From the NCBI GenBank assembly GCA_963731205.1, contig CAVSUJ010000002.1, forward strand, positions 124,001 through 188,000: a stretch of 64,000 nt of DNA. The letters run 5' to 3'. The notes below the pieces were generated by a model that searched no databases, was not told where the DNA came from, and saw only the letters and a program-made list of their open reading frames with translations. Below, one piece after another: positions 15,797-24,613 of the stretch (positions are counted from its first letter, which is position 1; every line of letters starts with the position of its first letter). The translations under genes were made by a program, and so were the position numbers. Origin of the DNA: DATAZK01 sp963731205 (GTDB lineage: Bacteria; Actinomycetota; Actinomycetes; Frankiales; Frankiaceae).

Positions 15797-16748
15797 TGTG
15801 GCGCACATCGCCGAGCCGGTAGTCACCGGTCACCTCTGGCGTGAATGCGCCACCCGCCGCGGCGCACAAGGCCGAGGCCATCTGCCCCACTGTGTGCGGC
15901 GTCCCGCTGCCGACGTTGTACGGACGGAACGACCCCGGCTCCAGCGACTCGAGTCCGCTCAGCGCCGCGACATTCGCCGCCGCCACATCACTCACGTGAA
16001 TGAAGTCACGCAGCTGGCCGCCATCCTCGAAAACCCTTGGTGCCACACCGCTTTCGAGCGCCGAGCGGAAGATGGCGGCAACGCCCGCGTACGGCGTATC
16101 GCGCGGCATGCCCGGGCCGTAGACGTTGTGATAGCGCAAGGCGATCGCGGTCGATCCGGTCTCGCGGGCCCAGCCGCTGGCGTAGTGCTCCTGAGCCAGC
16201 TTCGAGGTGGCGTAGGCGTTACGAGGGTCAGCGGGGGCGTCCTCCTGCACCAGAGCTGGATTGAGCCGGCTGCCGCAGACGGGGCACGGGGGCTCGAATC
16301 GGCCGGCATCCAGATCCGCCGGACGACGTGGAGCTGCGCGCACCGCACCGTGCTGTGGGCACTCGTAGGCCCCTTCGCCGTAGACGACCATGCTGCCTGC
16401 CAGCACCAGCCGGCGCACTCCTGACGCCGCCATCTCGGCCAGCAACACCGCTGCGCCCAGATCGTTGTGGCCGGCATAGGACGGCAGATCGGCCATGTCG
16501 ACGCCGAGCCCGACCATCGCCGCCTCATGGAACACGGCATCGATGCCGGCAAGCACGGAACGGCAATCCGCCGGCCGGCGCACATCGCCCTTCACGAAGC
16601 TCGCCCGCTCATCGATGCGGGGCTCACCCGCCGGATGGACGGTGTCCAGCAACGCGTCCATCACCACGACCTCGTGGCCCGCATCTGCCAGAGCACTCAC
16701 CACGTGAGAGCCGATGAAGCCGGCGCCGCCGGTGACGAGGATGCGCAT
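15675..16748 (-). CDS. NAD-dependent sugar epimerase with zinc-ribbon-like insert
   Basis: Product of 357 aa of the extended SDR (GalE-like) family. The NAD motif is TGGAGFIGSH, the catalytic triad matches S119, Y179 and K183 (YATSK). Between the serine and the tyrosine is an insert with C130-x2-H133 and C155-x2-C158, a likely metal site not found in ordinary GalE. Product is predicted to be an epimerised or dehydrated nucleotide sugar for the neighbouring transferases. No clear Shine-Dalgarno precedes the chosen ATG; the longer reading starting at MWADCG is rejected because it lacks family similarity. Confidence 0.85.
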   Translation of the reverse strand: MRILVTGGAGFIGSHVVSALADAGHEVVVMDALLDTVHPAGEPRIDERASFVKGDVRRPADCRSVLAGIDAVFHEAAMVGLGVDMADLPSYAGHNDLGAAVLLAEMAASGVRRLVLAGSMVVYGEGAYECPQHGAVRAAPRRPADLDAGRFEPPCPVCGSRLNPALVQEDAPADPRNAYATSKLAQEHYASGWARETGSTAIALRYHNVYGPGMPRDTPYAGVAAIFRSALESGVAPRVFEDGGQLRDFIHVSDVAAANVAALSGLESLEPGSFRPYNVGSGTPHTVGQMASALCAAAGGAFTPEVTGDYRLGDVRHIMADSSRARREFQWSAAVTFEEGMRRFVSDPLRGPAAAAG

Positions 16749-16841
16749 GACGGTGACGCTACTGACTGAACCGGAGCGACCGCACCGAGCGAATACTTCT
16801 GCAAGGCCACACCCGCAGTCCGCCCACACAGAGGGAGTCCG

Positions 16842-17507
16842 GTGCCCAACGCCGTCCTCACGCCCGACATCCGCACCCGCACTCCTGCCGTCGCGCTCTA
16901 CGACCGGGGGCTCTCGACGCTTCGGCTCTGGGCCCGGGACGCCGACGGCAACCGCTTCAGGCTCCCGGTCGCCGATTGGTCGGCAGCGAGGATTCCGGGC
17001 GATGACGGCCTGCTGTCCCGTTGCAGCGGGCCGACATTGGACATCGGCTGCGGGCCGGGACGGCTGGTCGCCGCACTTACCACCGGTGGTATCGACGCGC
17101 TGGGCATCGACATCAGCGCGGGGGCGGTCGCCCGCGCCCGCAAGCTCGGCGCCAATGCGCTGCGGCGCTGCGTCTTCGGGCCCGTTCCCCGCGCCGGCAG
17201 CTGGAAATTCGCCCTCCTGGCCGATGGCAACATCGGTATCGGCGGTGATCCTGCCGCGCTCCTGCGCCGGGTGCGAGGGCTGCTCGCGCCGGAAGGACGG
17301 GTGCTCGTGGAGGTGGCTGCGCCGGGCGTGCCCACGACCGCGCGCGAGTTGCGCCTGGAGGACGAGTTCGGGGTCGTCTCCGAGGCCTTTCCCTGGGCTG
17401 AGGTCGGGGCCGGTGACGTGGCTCGGCTGGCGCGTGCCAGCAGCCTGGTGCTCACCGAGAGCTGGGATTGCTCGGGCCGCTGGTTCGCGGAGCTGCGCAG
17501 GATTTGA
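16842..17507 (+). CDS. Class I SAM-dependent methyltransferase
   Basis: Product of 221 aa. Motif I is TLDIGCGPGRLVAAL and the acidic motif II position is ALGIDIS, typical of class I Rossmann methyltransferases. The N-terminus (RTPAVALYDRGLSTLRLWARD) and FADGNIG-like segment (LLADGNIGIGGDP) recall the methyltransferases found next to DUF2064/GT2 genes in other actinobacteria. Acceptor unknown, probably a sugar or lipid of this cluster. The next gene starts 20 nt downstream. Confidence 0.8.
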   Translation: MPNAVLTPDIRTRTPAVALYDRGLSTLRLWARDADGNRFRLPVADWSAARIPGDDGLLSRCSGPTLDIGCGPGRLVAALTTGGIDALGIDISAGAVARARKLGANALRRCVFGPVPRAGSWKFALLADGNIGIGGDPAALLRRVRGLLAPEGRVLVEVAAPGVPTTARELRLEDEFGVVSEAFPWAEVGAGDVARLARASSLVLTESWDCSGRWFAELRRI

Positions 17508-17527
17508 CCGGCGCGTACGGTCAGCCG

Positions 17528-18526
17528 GTGGCCCCTCGAGATGACGACCTCACGGTTGCGGTGACGGGACCGACGGGCACCTTCGGCTTCGGTCTCATGC
17601 CGCTGCTGCAAGCAGAAGACCGCATCACCCGGATCGTCGGGATCGCTCGCCGGCCGTTCGATCCGCTCGAGCACGGCTGGGACAAGATGGAGTATCGCCG
17701 CGGCGACGTCCAGGATGAGCAGGCCCTGCGCGAGGCATTCGCCGGCGCCGATGTCGTGGTGCATCTCGCGTTCCTCATCGTGGGCGGAAAGCGTGAGACG
17801 ACCCGGGCGATCAATGTCGAGGGAACGCTGAACGCCTTTCGTGCCGCAGCCGCCGCAGGAGTCCGGCGCTTCGTCTACGCCTCGTCGATCGCGGCATACG
17901 GATTTCACCGCGACAACCCGATGGCGATGACGGAGGACTGGCCGGTGCGCCCGGCTGACAGGCTCTTCTACGCCCAGGAAAAGGCGGAACTGGAAGGCCT
18001 CCTTCACGATGCGGCCGCCGCCCATCCCGAGCTCGCGCTCTACCTGCTGCGGCCGCCCATCGTCCTGGGGCCGCACGCCATCGGCGGAAAGCTCACCCTT
18101 CCCGGACCGCTGGCACCGCTGGCCCGCTACCTGCCCTCACGGATCCGGAAGCTTCCGGTGCCGCTGCCGGCCGTCGTTCCGGATCTGCCGATGCAGTTCA
18201 TCCACGAGGACGACGTCGGCACCGCGATTGTCCAATGCGTCCTCGCCGCCGGGCCGCCGGGGGCATACAACATCGCCGGCGACGGAACCCCAAGCCTGGT
18301 CGAGGTGGCGCGCGAATTCGGTTTCATCCCCATCGCGTTTCCGGCCAAGCCTGCTTATGCGGCAGCCCGCGCGCTGTCGCGCCTGCCGTATCTGCCTTCG
18401 GCGGCCGAGTGGGTCGAAGCATTCAGCCACCCGGCGATCATGGACACCACCCGCGCCAAGACCATGCTCGACTGGACGCCAAGGTTCACGGGCCTGGAAG
18501 CGCTACGCGACACCTTGCAGCGCTAG
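17528..18526 (+). CDS. NAD-dependent epimerase/dehydratase family protein
   Basis: Product of 332 aa, extended SDR with the motif VTGPTGTFG at the N-terminus (an atypical P in place of G-A), the YASSIAAYG strand and a catalytic-type YAQEK (Y-x3-K). The GTG at 17528 is chosen because it places the Rossmann motif about ten residues in; the longer reading overlaps the methyltransferase and has no family similarity. It likely modifies a nucleotide sugar or a related substrate together with the preceding methyltransferase. Confidence 0.8.
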   Translation: MAPRDDDLTVAVTGPTGTFGFGLMPLLQAEDRITRIVGIARRPFDPLEHGWDKMEYRRGDVQDEQALREAFAGADVVVHLAFLIVGGKRETTRAINVEGTLNAFRAAAAAGVRRFVYASSIAAYGFHRDNPMAMTEDWPVRPADRLFYAQEKAELEGLLHDAAAAHPELALYLLRPPIVLGPHAIGGKLTLPGPLAPLARYLPSRIRKLPVPLPAVVPDLPMQFIHEDDVGTAIVQCVLAAGPPGAYNIAGDGTPSLVEVAREFGFIPIAFPAKPAYAAARALSRLPYLPSAAEWVEAFSHPAIMDTTRAKTMLDWTPRFTGLEALRDTLQR

Positions 18527-18555
18527 GGACGGCCCTACTTCCTTCGGCTCAGCTG

Positions 18556-18583
18556 TCAACCCTTTCAGGCCCCCAGGCGGTTA
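18556..18583 (+). promoter_or_regulatory. Candidate ECF-type promoter
   Basis: TCAACC (18556-18561) and CGGTTA (18578-18583), spaced 16 nt, resemble the AACC/CGT-type elements of ECF sigma factors. It sits directly upstream of the sigma gene, consistent with autoregulation. A Shine-Dalgarno GGAGGTG follows at 18593-18599. Confidence 0.4.
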
Positions 18584-18608
18584 ATGGGGGTGAGGAGGTG
18601 GGGCCGCG

Positions 18609-19121
18609 ATGAGCCAGTCGGACGAGGCGTTTCGTGAGTTCGTCGTGAACGAGTCTTCCGCACTGCTGCGCACCGCCTGGATGCTGACCGGCGACCGCCC
18701 CCTTGCCGAGGACCTGCTGCAAACTGCGCTGGCGCGAACCTGGCCGCACTGGGCGCGCATCTCCCGCGAAGGCATGCCGGCGGCCTACGTCAGGACGGTC
18801 ATGGTGCGGACGTACGCCTCCTGGACCGGACGGCGTTGGTGCGGCGAGTATCCGTCGCAAGAGCTGCCCGACCGCGCCGCCGAAGAGGGTGCCTACGTTG
18901 CCGCTGACGAGCGCGACCGGCTGGCCCGGGCGCTCGCCACCCTGCCGCGGCGGCAACGGGCGGTCGTCGTCCTGCGGTACTACCTCGACCTCTCCGAGCA
19001 GCAGGCCGCCGATGCGCTCGGATGCTCGGTCGGAACGGTGAAGACCCAAGCGGCACGAGGCCTGGCGCGGCTTCGCGAGACCTCGGCAGGCCAACCGGAC
19101 AGGGAGCGTGAGACGCGATGA
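18609..19121 (+). CDS. SigE-family ECF RNA polymerase sigma factor
   Basis: Product of 170 aa with sigma region 2 (FREFVVNESSALLRTAWMLTGD, AEDLLQTALARTW) and region 4 (LPRRQRAVVVLRYYLDLSE, HTH ALGCSVGTVKTQAARGLARL). The spacing and sequence match the actinobacterial SigE (TIGR02983) group. Strong GGAGGTG ribosome-binding site. The stop overlaps the next gene (ATGA), marking that gene as the likely membrane regulator of this sigma factor. Confidence 0.92.
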   Translation: MSQSDEAFREFVVNESSALLRTAWMLTGDRPLAEDLLQTALARTWPHWARISREGMPAAYVRTVMVRTYASWTGRRWCGEYPSQELPDRAAEEGAYVAADERDRLARALATLPRRQRAVVVLRYYLDLSEQQAADALGCSVGTVKTQAARGLARLRETSAGQPDRERETR

Positions 19122-19957
19122 CCGAGGATCTGCGACGCGACCTGCGCGAACTGCCGCCGCTCTCGCTCGACGTCCCGACGGACTTCTACGACCGTGTCAT
19201 GACCACGGCTCGACGGCGCCAACGGGTCATGCGGGCCGGATCGGCCTCGCTCGCGGCGGCCGTAGTTGCCGCGGTAGTGGTCGTCAGCGTGAGCCTGGCC
19301 GCCACCTCGTCCACCGCCCGCCTGGTGCCGGTGACCCCACCACCGTCACCCAGCACCAGCGCACCTTCCCCCTCGCCCACGCCGACGACTACGCCGACTC
19401 CCTCGCAAACCCCTTCTCCCAGCGCGGTGAGCCCGAGCCCTCCGGCGACCTCGGCCGTCGTGGTCCCGCCGCCGAGCCCGTCCACGTCGGCTCCCGTCGC
19501 GGTCAGCTACCCACCTTTGACGTACGCCGACCTGCCCTACCCGGGATGCCCGAGTGGTTATGACTCGTACGGCAACCCCGGCTTGGGATCGCAGTTCTGC
19601 ATTCCGCCCGCGTACGTGCCACAGGAGAATTTCAGCTGTCCGGCCGGCTCGCACGAGACGATGGGCCCGGCGCTCTGCATGACCGACGGGAATGCCACGG
19701 TGGTCGAGCCGGTGGCCAACCCTTCCCTGCCGCCGATCTCGCTGGCGAGCACGCCGCGCCCGGCGTGTCAAAATGGCTACGTCGCCGCCGGCACCCTGGG
19801 CACGGTCGCCGGCGCCCTGCATTGCGTACCCGCGGCGTATCTCCCCGGCGCCGCCAACAATTGCCCGGCCGGCTCGCAGTTCGCGACGGATCCCGCACCA
19901 CTCTGCTTCACGTCGGCGACGAAGGACACGATCGTTGCGGCTGCACCGACCTCGTAG
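19118..19957 (+). CDS. Single-pass membrane partner of the sigma factor with duplicated Cys module
   Basis: Product of 279 aa. A cytoplasmic 40-residue head (with FYDRVMTTARRR) leads to one membrane helix (about 42-63). Outside follow a long Pro/Ser/Thr linker (70-128) and two repeats with four cysteines each: C144, C161, C174, C187 and C217, C236, C249, C263. Both repeats carry C-x2-GY, P-x-A-Y-x-P and CPAGS. Position and topology suggest an anti-sigma-like regulator that senses an extracytoplasmic signal, although no ZAS (HxxxCxxC) domain is present. Ligand unknown. Confidence 0.75.
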   Translation: MTEDLRRDLRELPPLSLDVPTDFYDRVMTTARRRQRVMRAGSASLAAAVVAAVVVVSVSLAATSSTARLVPVTPPPSPSTSAPSPSPTPTTTPTPSQTPSPSAVSPSPPATSAVVVPPPSPSTSAPVAVSYPPLTYADLPYPGCPSGYDSYGNPGLGSQFCIPPAYVPQENFSCPAGSHETMGPALCMTDGNATVVEPVANPSLPPISLASTPRPACQNGYVAAGTLGTVAGALHCVPAAYLPGAANNCPAGSQFATDPAPLCFTSATKDTIVAAAPTS

Positions 19958-19963
19958 TCCCGA

Positions 19964-21251
19964 TCAGCCCGCGTCGCCGGTGGCCGAGGGATCGCTGATG
20001 CGCGCCAGGAAGAGCGGCGTGCCGGTGGCGGTGTCACGAATGAGCAGCAGGTACGGGTGGTCCACGGTGAAGGGGATACGCGCCGCAGTGGCCATGCCGA
20101 TTCCCGTCGCTGCAGCGGCTTTGGTGCCCCGCTCGTCGACCTGTAGCGACGGTCTTCTGGACGACCTGCGAGATGGACGCGGTCGTGCCGAAACCGCTGT
20201 AGTCACCGGACAACGGCAACCCCATTGCCGCGAGATCGTCAGCCAGCTGGCTGGTCTGCGTCAGCTTCAGCTTGGGCATGTCGACGGTGACGTCGCTCGG
20301 GCTCCCGGTGGTCAGTGCCACCAGCTGCTGCGGGGTCACGGCAGCACAGGGAGCGGCGGTCGGACTGGTCGGCATGAGGACGACGGCCTCGAGCTTCCCG
20401 CCGGTGTAGGGCAGGGTGACCGAGCTCCAGCCGCCGCTCGTGCGCAGCTGGCCGAAGTCCTCCTGGCTCGACATCAGTGGCACGCTGACGGTGCTGCCGG
20501 CGGCGGTGTGGAAATCGGCGTCGTACGCCTGCTGAAACGGCGCGGCCCAGGCTGCGTCGAGATAGAGCGCGTTCGTCAGCACCGTGGTGGTGGCGGCATC
20601 CAGCGGCTGGTCGAAGAGCTTGGGGATCAGCCCGTTGGTGTCGGCTTTCACGTGCTGGTTGATGGCGTCGGTCGCCTGCTGCGGATGGCCGGCGAAGTCC
20701 AACGTCTGCAGGCCTGCACCCTCAGCCGTGGCGAGATCGTCGAGCACCTGCTGCTGCGGGTGGATCCCGAGCTGGGTGTAGAGCCGGTTGCTGACCTTGA
20801 GCTGCTTCAGCGTGGTCAGCGCCTGATGCTGGTCGCGAAGGGCCGCGATCAGCTGCGGGCTCCAGGACGGCAGACGCAGCAGCTTGCTCAATGCGGCGCG
20901 GGTGCTTCCCACCGCGCCGGTGTCGAGCATCGCGAGTGCCAGTGCGGCACTCGCCGGCGAGAGCACGTCGTTGGCCGTGGGCGCCGCCGTGCAACGCCTG
21001 GCGAGCAGGTCCAGCCCGAACTGCGTCTGGGCAGCACCGATGTCTGCAGCGGAGATCGAGCCGAGCTTGACGCGCTGCACCTTGCCCACGAGTTCGGCAC
21101 CGACACCCGGAGCCGGCGCCTGCACCGGCGGCTTGGCACTCGCGGTGGATCCTGCGCATGCCGTCAGCGACGTCAGGGCGGTCACTGCGGCGACGGCAGC
21201 CATCCGGCGTCGTCGAATCCGCCTGCTCCGGCGGACAGCGTCGTGGCTCAT
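19964..21251 (-). pseudogene. Serpin-family lipoprotein, frameshifted
   Basis: The coding sequence would give a serine-protease inhibitor of about 425 aa with a lipobox (LTAC) and the serpin elements NDVLSPASAALALAML, LTNALYLDAAWAAPF and the SSQEDFGQLR region. In the strand leading to the reactive-centre loop, QVVQKTV is read in one frame, while LQVDERGTKAAAATG and the final FTVDHPYLLLIRD and PLFLARISDP lie in another. Removing one base near 20147 restores the family sequence. As written the inhibitory loop is lost. Either a true recent inactivation or a sequencing indel. Confidence 0.85.
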
Positions 21252-21303
21252 GTCCGGTGGGACGCTCAGCGCGGGCGAAGGGTTGCGCGCACGGCGGCGC
21301 TTT

Positions 21304-21735
21304 CTACCCGGCTGCGACGCCCGGCGGATTCAGGAACCAGAGGTTGTCCTCGACGACCTTCTCGCTCTTCCAGCCCTCGGCCGTACGCACCATGTCGTGG
21401 TGGTAGACGCCGCCGCAGGCGCTCTGCTCCGACATCCCGGGAAGCTGCATCGGGTTGTAGAACATCGCGCGCACCTTCGCGCGGTCACCGTCGAGATCGA
21501 TCTCGACGTTGGTGATGAAGTGCTGCGCCATGGGGATCGCCACGAAGGCCTGCTCGAAGGTGGCGGCGATCTCATCGCGCGTGCCGACCGGAATGCCGGC
21601 GGAGCTGTAGTCCAGAACGGCGTCGGCGGTGAAGACGGCCCTGAAGACGTCCCAGTCCTTGGTGTCGACCCCACGCGCATAGCGGGCCAGCAGCTCCTGG
21701 ATCTCGATTTTGTCCTGCAATTGCTGAAGATTCAT
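21304..21735 (-). CDS. SnoaL-like/NTF2-fold protein
   Basis: Product of 143 aa with the polyketide cyclase/dehydratase-like (SnoaL_4) layout: IQELLARYARGVDTKDWDVFRAVF, DAVLDY and a C-terminal YHHDMVRTAEGW strand. Such proteins catalyse small isomerisation, dehydration or hydroxylation steps, often in steroid or polyketide metabolism; the substrate here is unknown. GAGG precedes the ATG at good spacing, and it follows the enoyl-CoA hydratase by 7 nt. Confidence 0.8.
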   Translation of the reverse strand: MNLQQLQDKIEIQELLARYARGVDTKDWDVFRAVFTADAVLDYSSAGIPVGTRDEIAATFEQAFVAIPMAQHFITNVEIDLDGDRAKVRAMFYNPMQLPGMSEQSACGGVYHHDMVRTAEGWKSEKVVEDNLWFLNPPGVAAG

Positions 21736-21742
21736 CGCTGCC

Positions 21743-22555
21743 TCAGTTGCCGTTGAAGATCGGTGGGCGCTTCTCGATGAAGGCCTTCATGCCTTCCTTC
21801 GCATCGTTGCTGCGGGTCACCGTCGCCGCGTAGCGGCCCTCGATCAGCCGGGCCTCCTCCTCCGGGAGCCATCCGGTCTCGATCGCTGACGCCTTGGAGG
21901 CGGCGACCGACAGCGGCCCGTTCGCGGCGAGGATCCCGGCGATCTCGTGGCCTTTCGTGAGGCCCTCGCCCTTCGGCACGACGTGCGTGACGAGTCCCCA
22001 CCGCAGCGCCTCCTGCGCGTCGAGGATGCGTCCCGTGAGGAGCATCTCCAAAGCGACCGCGTAAGGGATCTGGCGCTTGAGCCGCATGGTCGACCCGGCG
22101 CCCGCGATCAGCCCGCGGCGCGCTTCGGGAACGCCGAAGCGGGCGTGCTCCTCGGCGATGCGAATGTCGGTCTGCTGCAGCATCTCGCAGCCGCCGCCCA
22201 TGCAATCGCCGTTGACGACCGCGATGATCGGGGTGCGCAACCACGTCGACAGCAACAGGCCGCGGCCGATCAGCGACATGTCCTCCATCGCGCGGCGTTC
22301 GTTCTCCGAGGGGTCCGCGGAGCGATTTCCGGCCATCCACCCGGCGTCGAGGTCGCCGCCGACGCAATACGCGCCCTGCGCGCCGGTGAGGATCACCGAA
22401 CGGATGCCGTCGTCGCTGTCCACCGCGTCCCATGCATCGGCGAAGCGCACCAGCATGTCCAGGGAAAGCGCGTTGCGCCGGGCGGGACGGTTCATGGTGA
22501 GCACGACCGTCGGTCCCTGCCTGTCATAGATCAGGCTCGGCGCTTCATCGGGCAT
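21743..22555 (-). CDS. Enoyl-CoA hydratase/isomerase
   Basis: Product of 270 aa of the crotonase superfamily. NRPARRNALS starts the fold, CVGGDLD and NGDCMGGGCEML form the oxyanion hole, and both glutamates expected for hydratase activity are present (GGGCE and FGVPE). It hydrates 2-enoyl-CoA thioesters in beta-oxidation-type pathways. AGGAG precedes the ATG. It sits between a membrane protein (8 nt) and the SnoaL-like gene (7 nt) in one apparent operon. Confidence 0.88.
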   Translation of the reverse strand: MPDEAPSLIYDRQGPTVVLTMNRPARRNALSLDMLVRFADAWDAVDSDDGIRSVILTGAQGAYCVGGDLDAGWMAGNRSADPSENERRAMEDMSLIGRGLLLSTWLRTPIIAVVNGDCMGGGCEMLQQTDIRIAEEHARFGVPEARRGLIAGAGSTMRLKRQIPYAVALEMLLTGRILDAQEALRWGLVTHVVPKGEGLTKGHEIAGILAANGPLSVAASKASAIETGWLPEEEARLIEGRYAATVTRSNDAKEGMKAFIEKRPPIFNGN

Positions 22556-22563
22556 GCGTGCTC

Positions 22564-23604
22564 CTAACCCTCAGGGATGTCAGCCCCTGATGATGGCGCA
22601 CCGCGCCCACGGGCGGCCGTTCGGGTACGGCCCGACAAACCCCTCACGGGCCAGAAGCACAAGGCGAGCAGCACGAGCACGGGCCCCGAGTTCGGGTCGG
22701 TGGCCTGCCCGGTCGCGAGTGCGCCGAAGGCCTCCCCGAACGTCCACAAGAGGAGGGAGACAGCGATCGCCAGGAGAACTCCGAATCGCGACATGCCCGG
22801 AATGAAGATGCTGACAGCGATCGCGATGAAGGCGGCCGCCAGCACGATCGAACCTTCGGTGCCGTGATGCGCGAGCCCTGACGCCGACTGAACGACCGCC
22901 TTGATCCAGGCGGGCTCGCCGTCCGAGGAGCCACTGACCGCGTCGTGCAGTGCCGAGGGCGCGCGGTTGGCCGGCCGCAAGGCCTCGAAGGCGAAGGCGA
23001 GCCACAGCAGAAGCCACAGCGCTTTCGCGCCGGACCGTCGCAACGGGCTCGCGAATGCCACCGGCAGGCGCTCACTTTGCGGCTCGGCCGAACGGGGCCA
23101 CACCAGGATGGCGACCAGCGCATAGAGGATCACTGCTCCTGGGAGACCGGCCAGCGGCGAGACCGGCCCGGCCAGCACCCCACCGAGACCCTCACCGAGC
23201 CACCAGACGGCGACCGACCAGGCGATGGAGGCGACCAGCGCAGGCTTGACGCTCCGGCGGCACAGCAGTCCAACGGCAATGGCCAATTGGGTCAGCGCGA
23301 AAAGCGTGTTCCACAAGGCGATGTGGCCCGCCATGAGGCTCGCCGCCCAGTGCGAGGGGCCACTGACAAAGCCGGGACTGCCGGCTCCGACGGGCTTGAT
23401 GACGTCATTGGGGAAGGCGGCCGTGAACATGTAGGGCTGGAATTGCAGTGCTGCGTCCAGCAGCCAGAGCAGGCCCAGGCCAAGGGTGAGTTTGCGGCGC
23501 CAACCCTCGGCCGCCGCGTAGGGCTGGTGAGTGGCCGCGGCGGCAGAGATCCGGTGGTGCCTGGAAAGCGGGATCCGGCCGGCGGGAACGGTCGTCGAGC
23601 TCAT
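22564..23604 (-). CDS. Multi-pass membrane protein
   Basis: Product of 346 aa from the ATG at 23604, which has AGGAG upstream; longer readings lack this. About nine membrane helices are visible, with a conserved-looking first part (LLDAALQFQPYMFTAAFPND, GPSHWAASLMAGHIALWNTLFALTQL). Histidines in helices and loops might bind metal or heme. I have seen similar unnamed actinobacterial membrane proteins, but know no function. It heads the hydratase/SnoaL operon, 79 nt after the lipoprotein gene. Confidence 0.75.
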   Translation of the reverse strand: MSSTTVPAGRIPLSRHHRISAAAATHQPYAAAEGWRRKLTLGLGLLWLLDAALQFQPYMFTAAFPNDVIKPVGAGSPGFVSGPSHWAASLMAGHIALWNTLFALTQLAIAVGLLCRRSVKPALVASIAWSVAVWWLGEGLGGVLAGPVSPLAGLPGAVILYALVAILVWPRSAEPQSERLPVAFASPLRRSGAKALWLLLWLAFAFEALRPANRAPSALHDAVSGSSDGEPAWIKAVVQSASGLAHHGTEGSIVLAAAFIAIAVSIFIPGMSRFGVLLAIAVSLLLWTFGEAFGALATGQATDPNSGPVLVLLALCFWPVRGLSGRTRTAARGRGAPSSGADIPEG

Positions 23605-23683
23605 GCCAACTCCTGAACTGCCGAGGAAACAGGAAGTCGCGGGCCGGGTGCCGATGGGCGGCACCCGGCCCGACCCCCGATGG

Positions 23684-24364
23684 TCAGTTGACTCCGAAGT
23701 AGAGGAACAGGTTGGTCGGGATGGTGGCCGTCACGTTGGGGTTGTGGGCGGCCTGCAACTGCTGGATGTAGGCGAACGACTTGTGCGCCCGGATGTCGTT
23801 GTAGACGCTCTGGCTGGTGACGCCGATGACCTTCACGTCCCACCACTCAGGAACGCTCTGGTTCTTCGTGGTGATGAAGTGGTCGTGGCCAGGTGTCGCG
23901 AAGTTCTTGAGCGCGTCAGTGAGCTGTGCGTTCGTGAGCTTCGGGTAGAGCGGCTTCAACGCTGATTCGATACGCGTCATGTCGAGCGTCCCCGGATGGT
24001 CGACACACACCAGATTCGCCGGGCATTCCTCCATGCTCATCGGCTGGTTGAAGCCGAGCGGCACGGTGATGTACAGCGGGTCGAAGTCGGGCTGCGGCGG
24101 CTTGGCGTAGTTGGCGCCCACCTCGCAACCGCTCGACGACGCCGCCGGAATGGTGCGATCGCAGTAGTAGCCGAAGGTGTAGTTGAAGTTGACCGTGCCT
24201 CCGTTGAAGAAGGACGACGTCATGCCGAACTCGTTGATCCCGTGCCCGGGGACGGTCCCGTTGCTGGGCGGAGCGCAGGCGGCTGCCAAACCGGCCGCCG
24301 CGAACAAGCCCACCGAGGCGGTGAGCATTCGTGCCCGCCGGCTCGACTTCCTGAACAAGCGCAT
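23684..24364 (-). CDS. Secreted lipoprotein of unknown function
   Basis: Product of 226 aa. It has an Arg-rich start, a hydrophobic segment and a lipobox-like AAAC. The mature domain contains five further cysteines/His-rich motifs including FGYYCDRTIP, EECPANLVCVDHPGT and PGHDHFI, and ends NLFLYFGVN. The HDH and Cys pattern suggests a possible metal site. The ribosome-binding site AGGAGG is strong. Family not identified. Confidence 0.75.
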   Translation of the reverse strand: MRLFRKSSRRARMLTASVGLFAAAGLAAACAPPSNGTVPGHGINEFGMTSSFFNGGTVNFNYTFGYYCDRTIPAASSSGCEVGANYAKPPQPDFDPLYITVPLGFNQPMSMEECPANLVCVDHPGTLDMTRIESALKPLYPKLTNAQLTDALKNFATPGHDHFITTKNQSVPEWWDVKVIGVTSQSVYNDIRAHKSFAYIQQLQAAHNPNVTATIPTNLFLYFGVN

Positions 24365-24613
24365 ATGAACCTCCTAGTCGCACGGAACCTGATGCCCCGC
24401 GACCGTGAAGGTTCGTCAGGTATGTACGGATGGATTCCGGTTCGCGACACAAATCTGAAGTTCATGAAGTAGCCGCCCCGATATTCCGGACCGCAAACCG
24501 GGCGATCATCGCTGTGCGCGCCGCCGACGGCGTACGGTGGGCGCGACTTCGAGAAGTGACCCGTCTGGCCCGTACGCGGCTTCACTGTCTTTTGCGCTGA
24601 TGCGTAATTGGAC
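24365..24613. other. Divergent intergenic region
   Basis: About 250 bp between the lipoprotein (leftward) and the c-di-GMP protein (rightward). Two similar ATTCCGG-containing segments (around 24433 and 24482) are present, but no promoter, riboswitch or gene could be assigned with confidence. Confidence 0.4.

Noticed and set aside
16280..16300. tRNA-like T-loop sequence
   Set aside because: A loop-like ctcgaatc occurs, but no acceptor or anticodon stem can be folded around it; no tRNA gene was found anywhere in the window.
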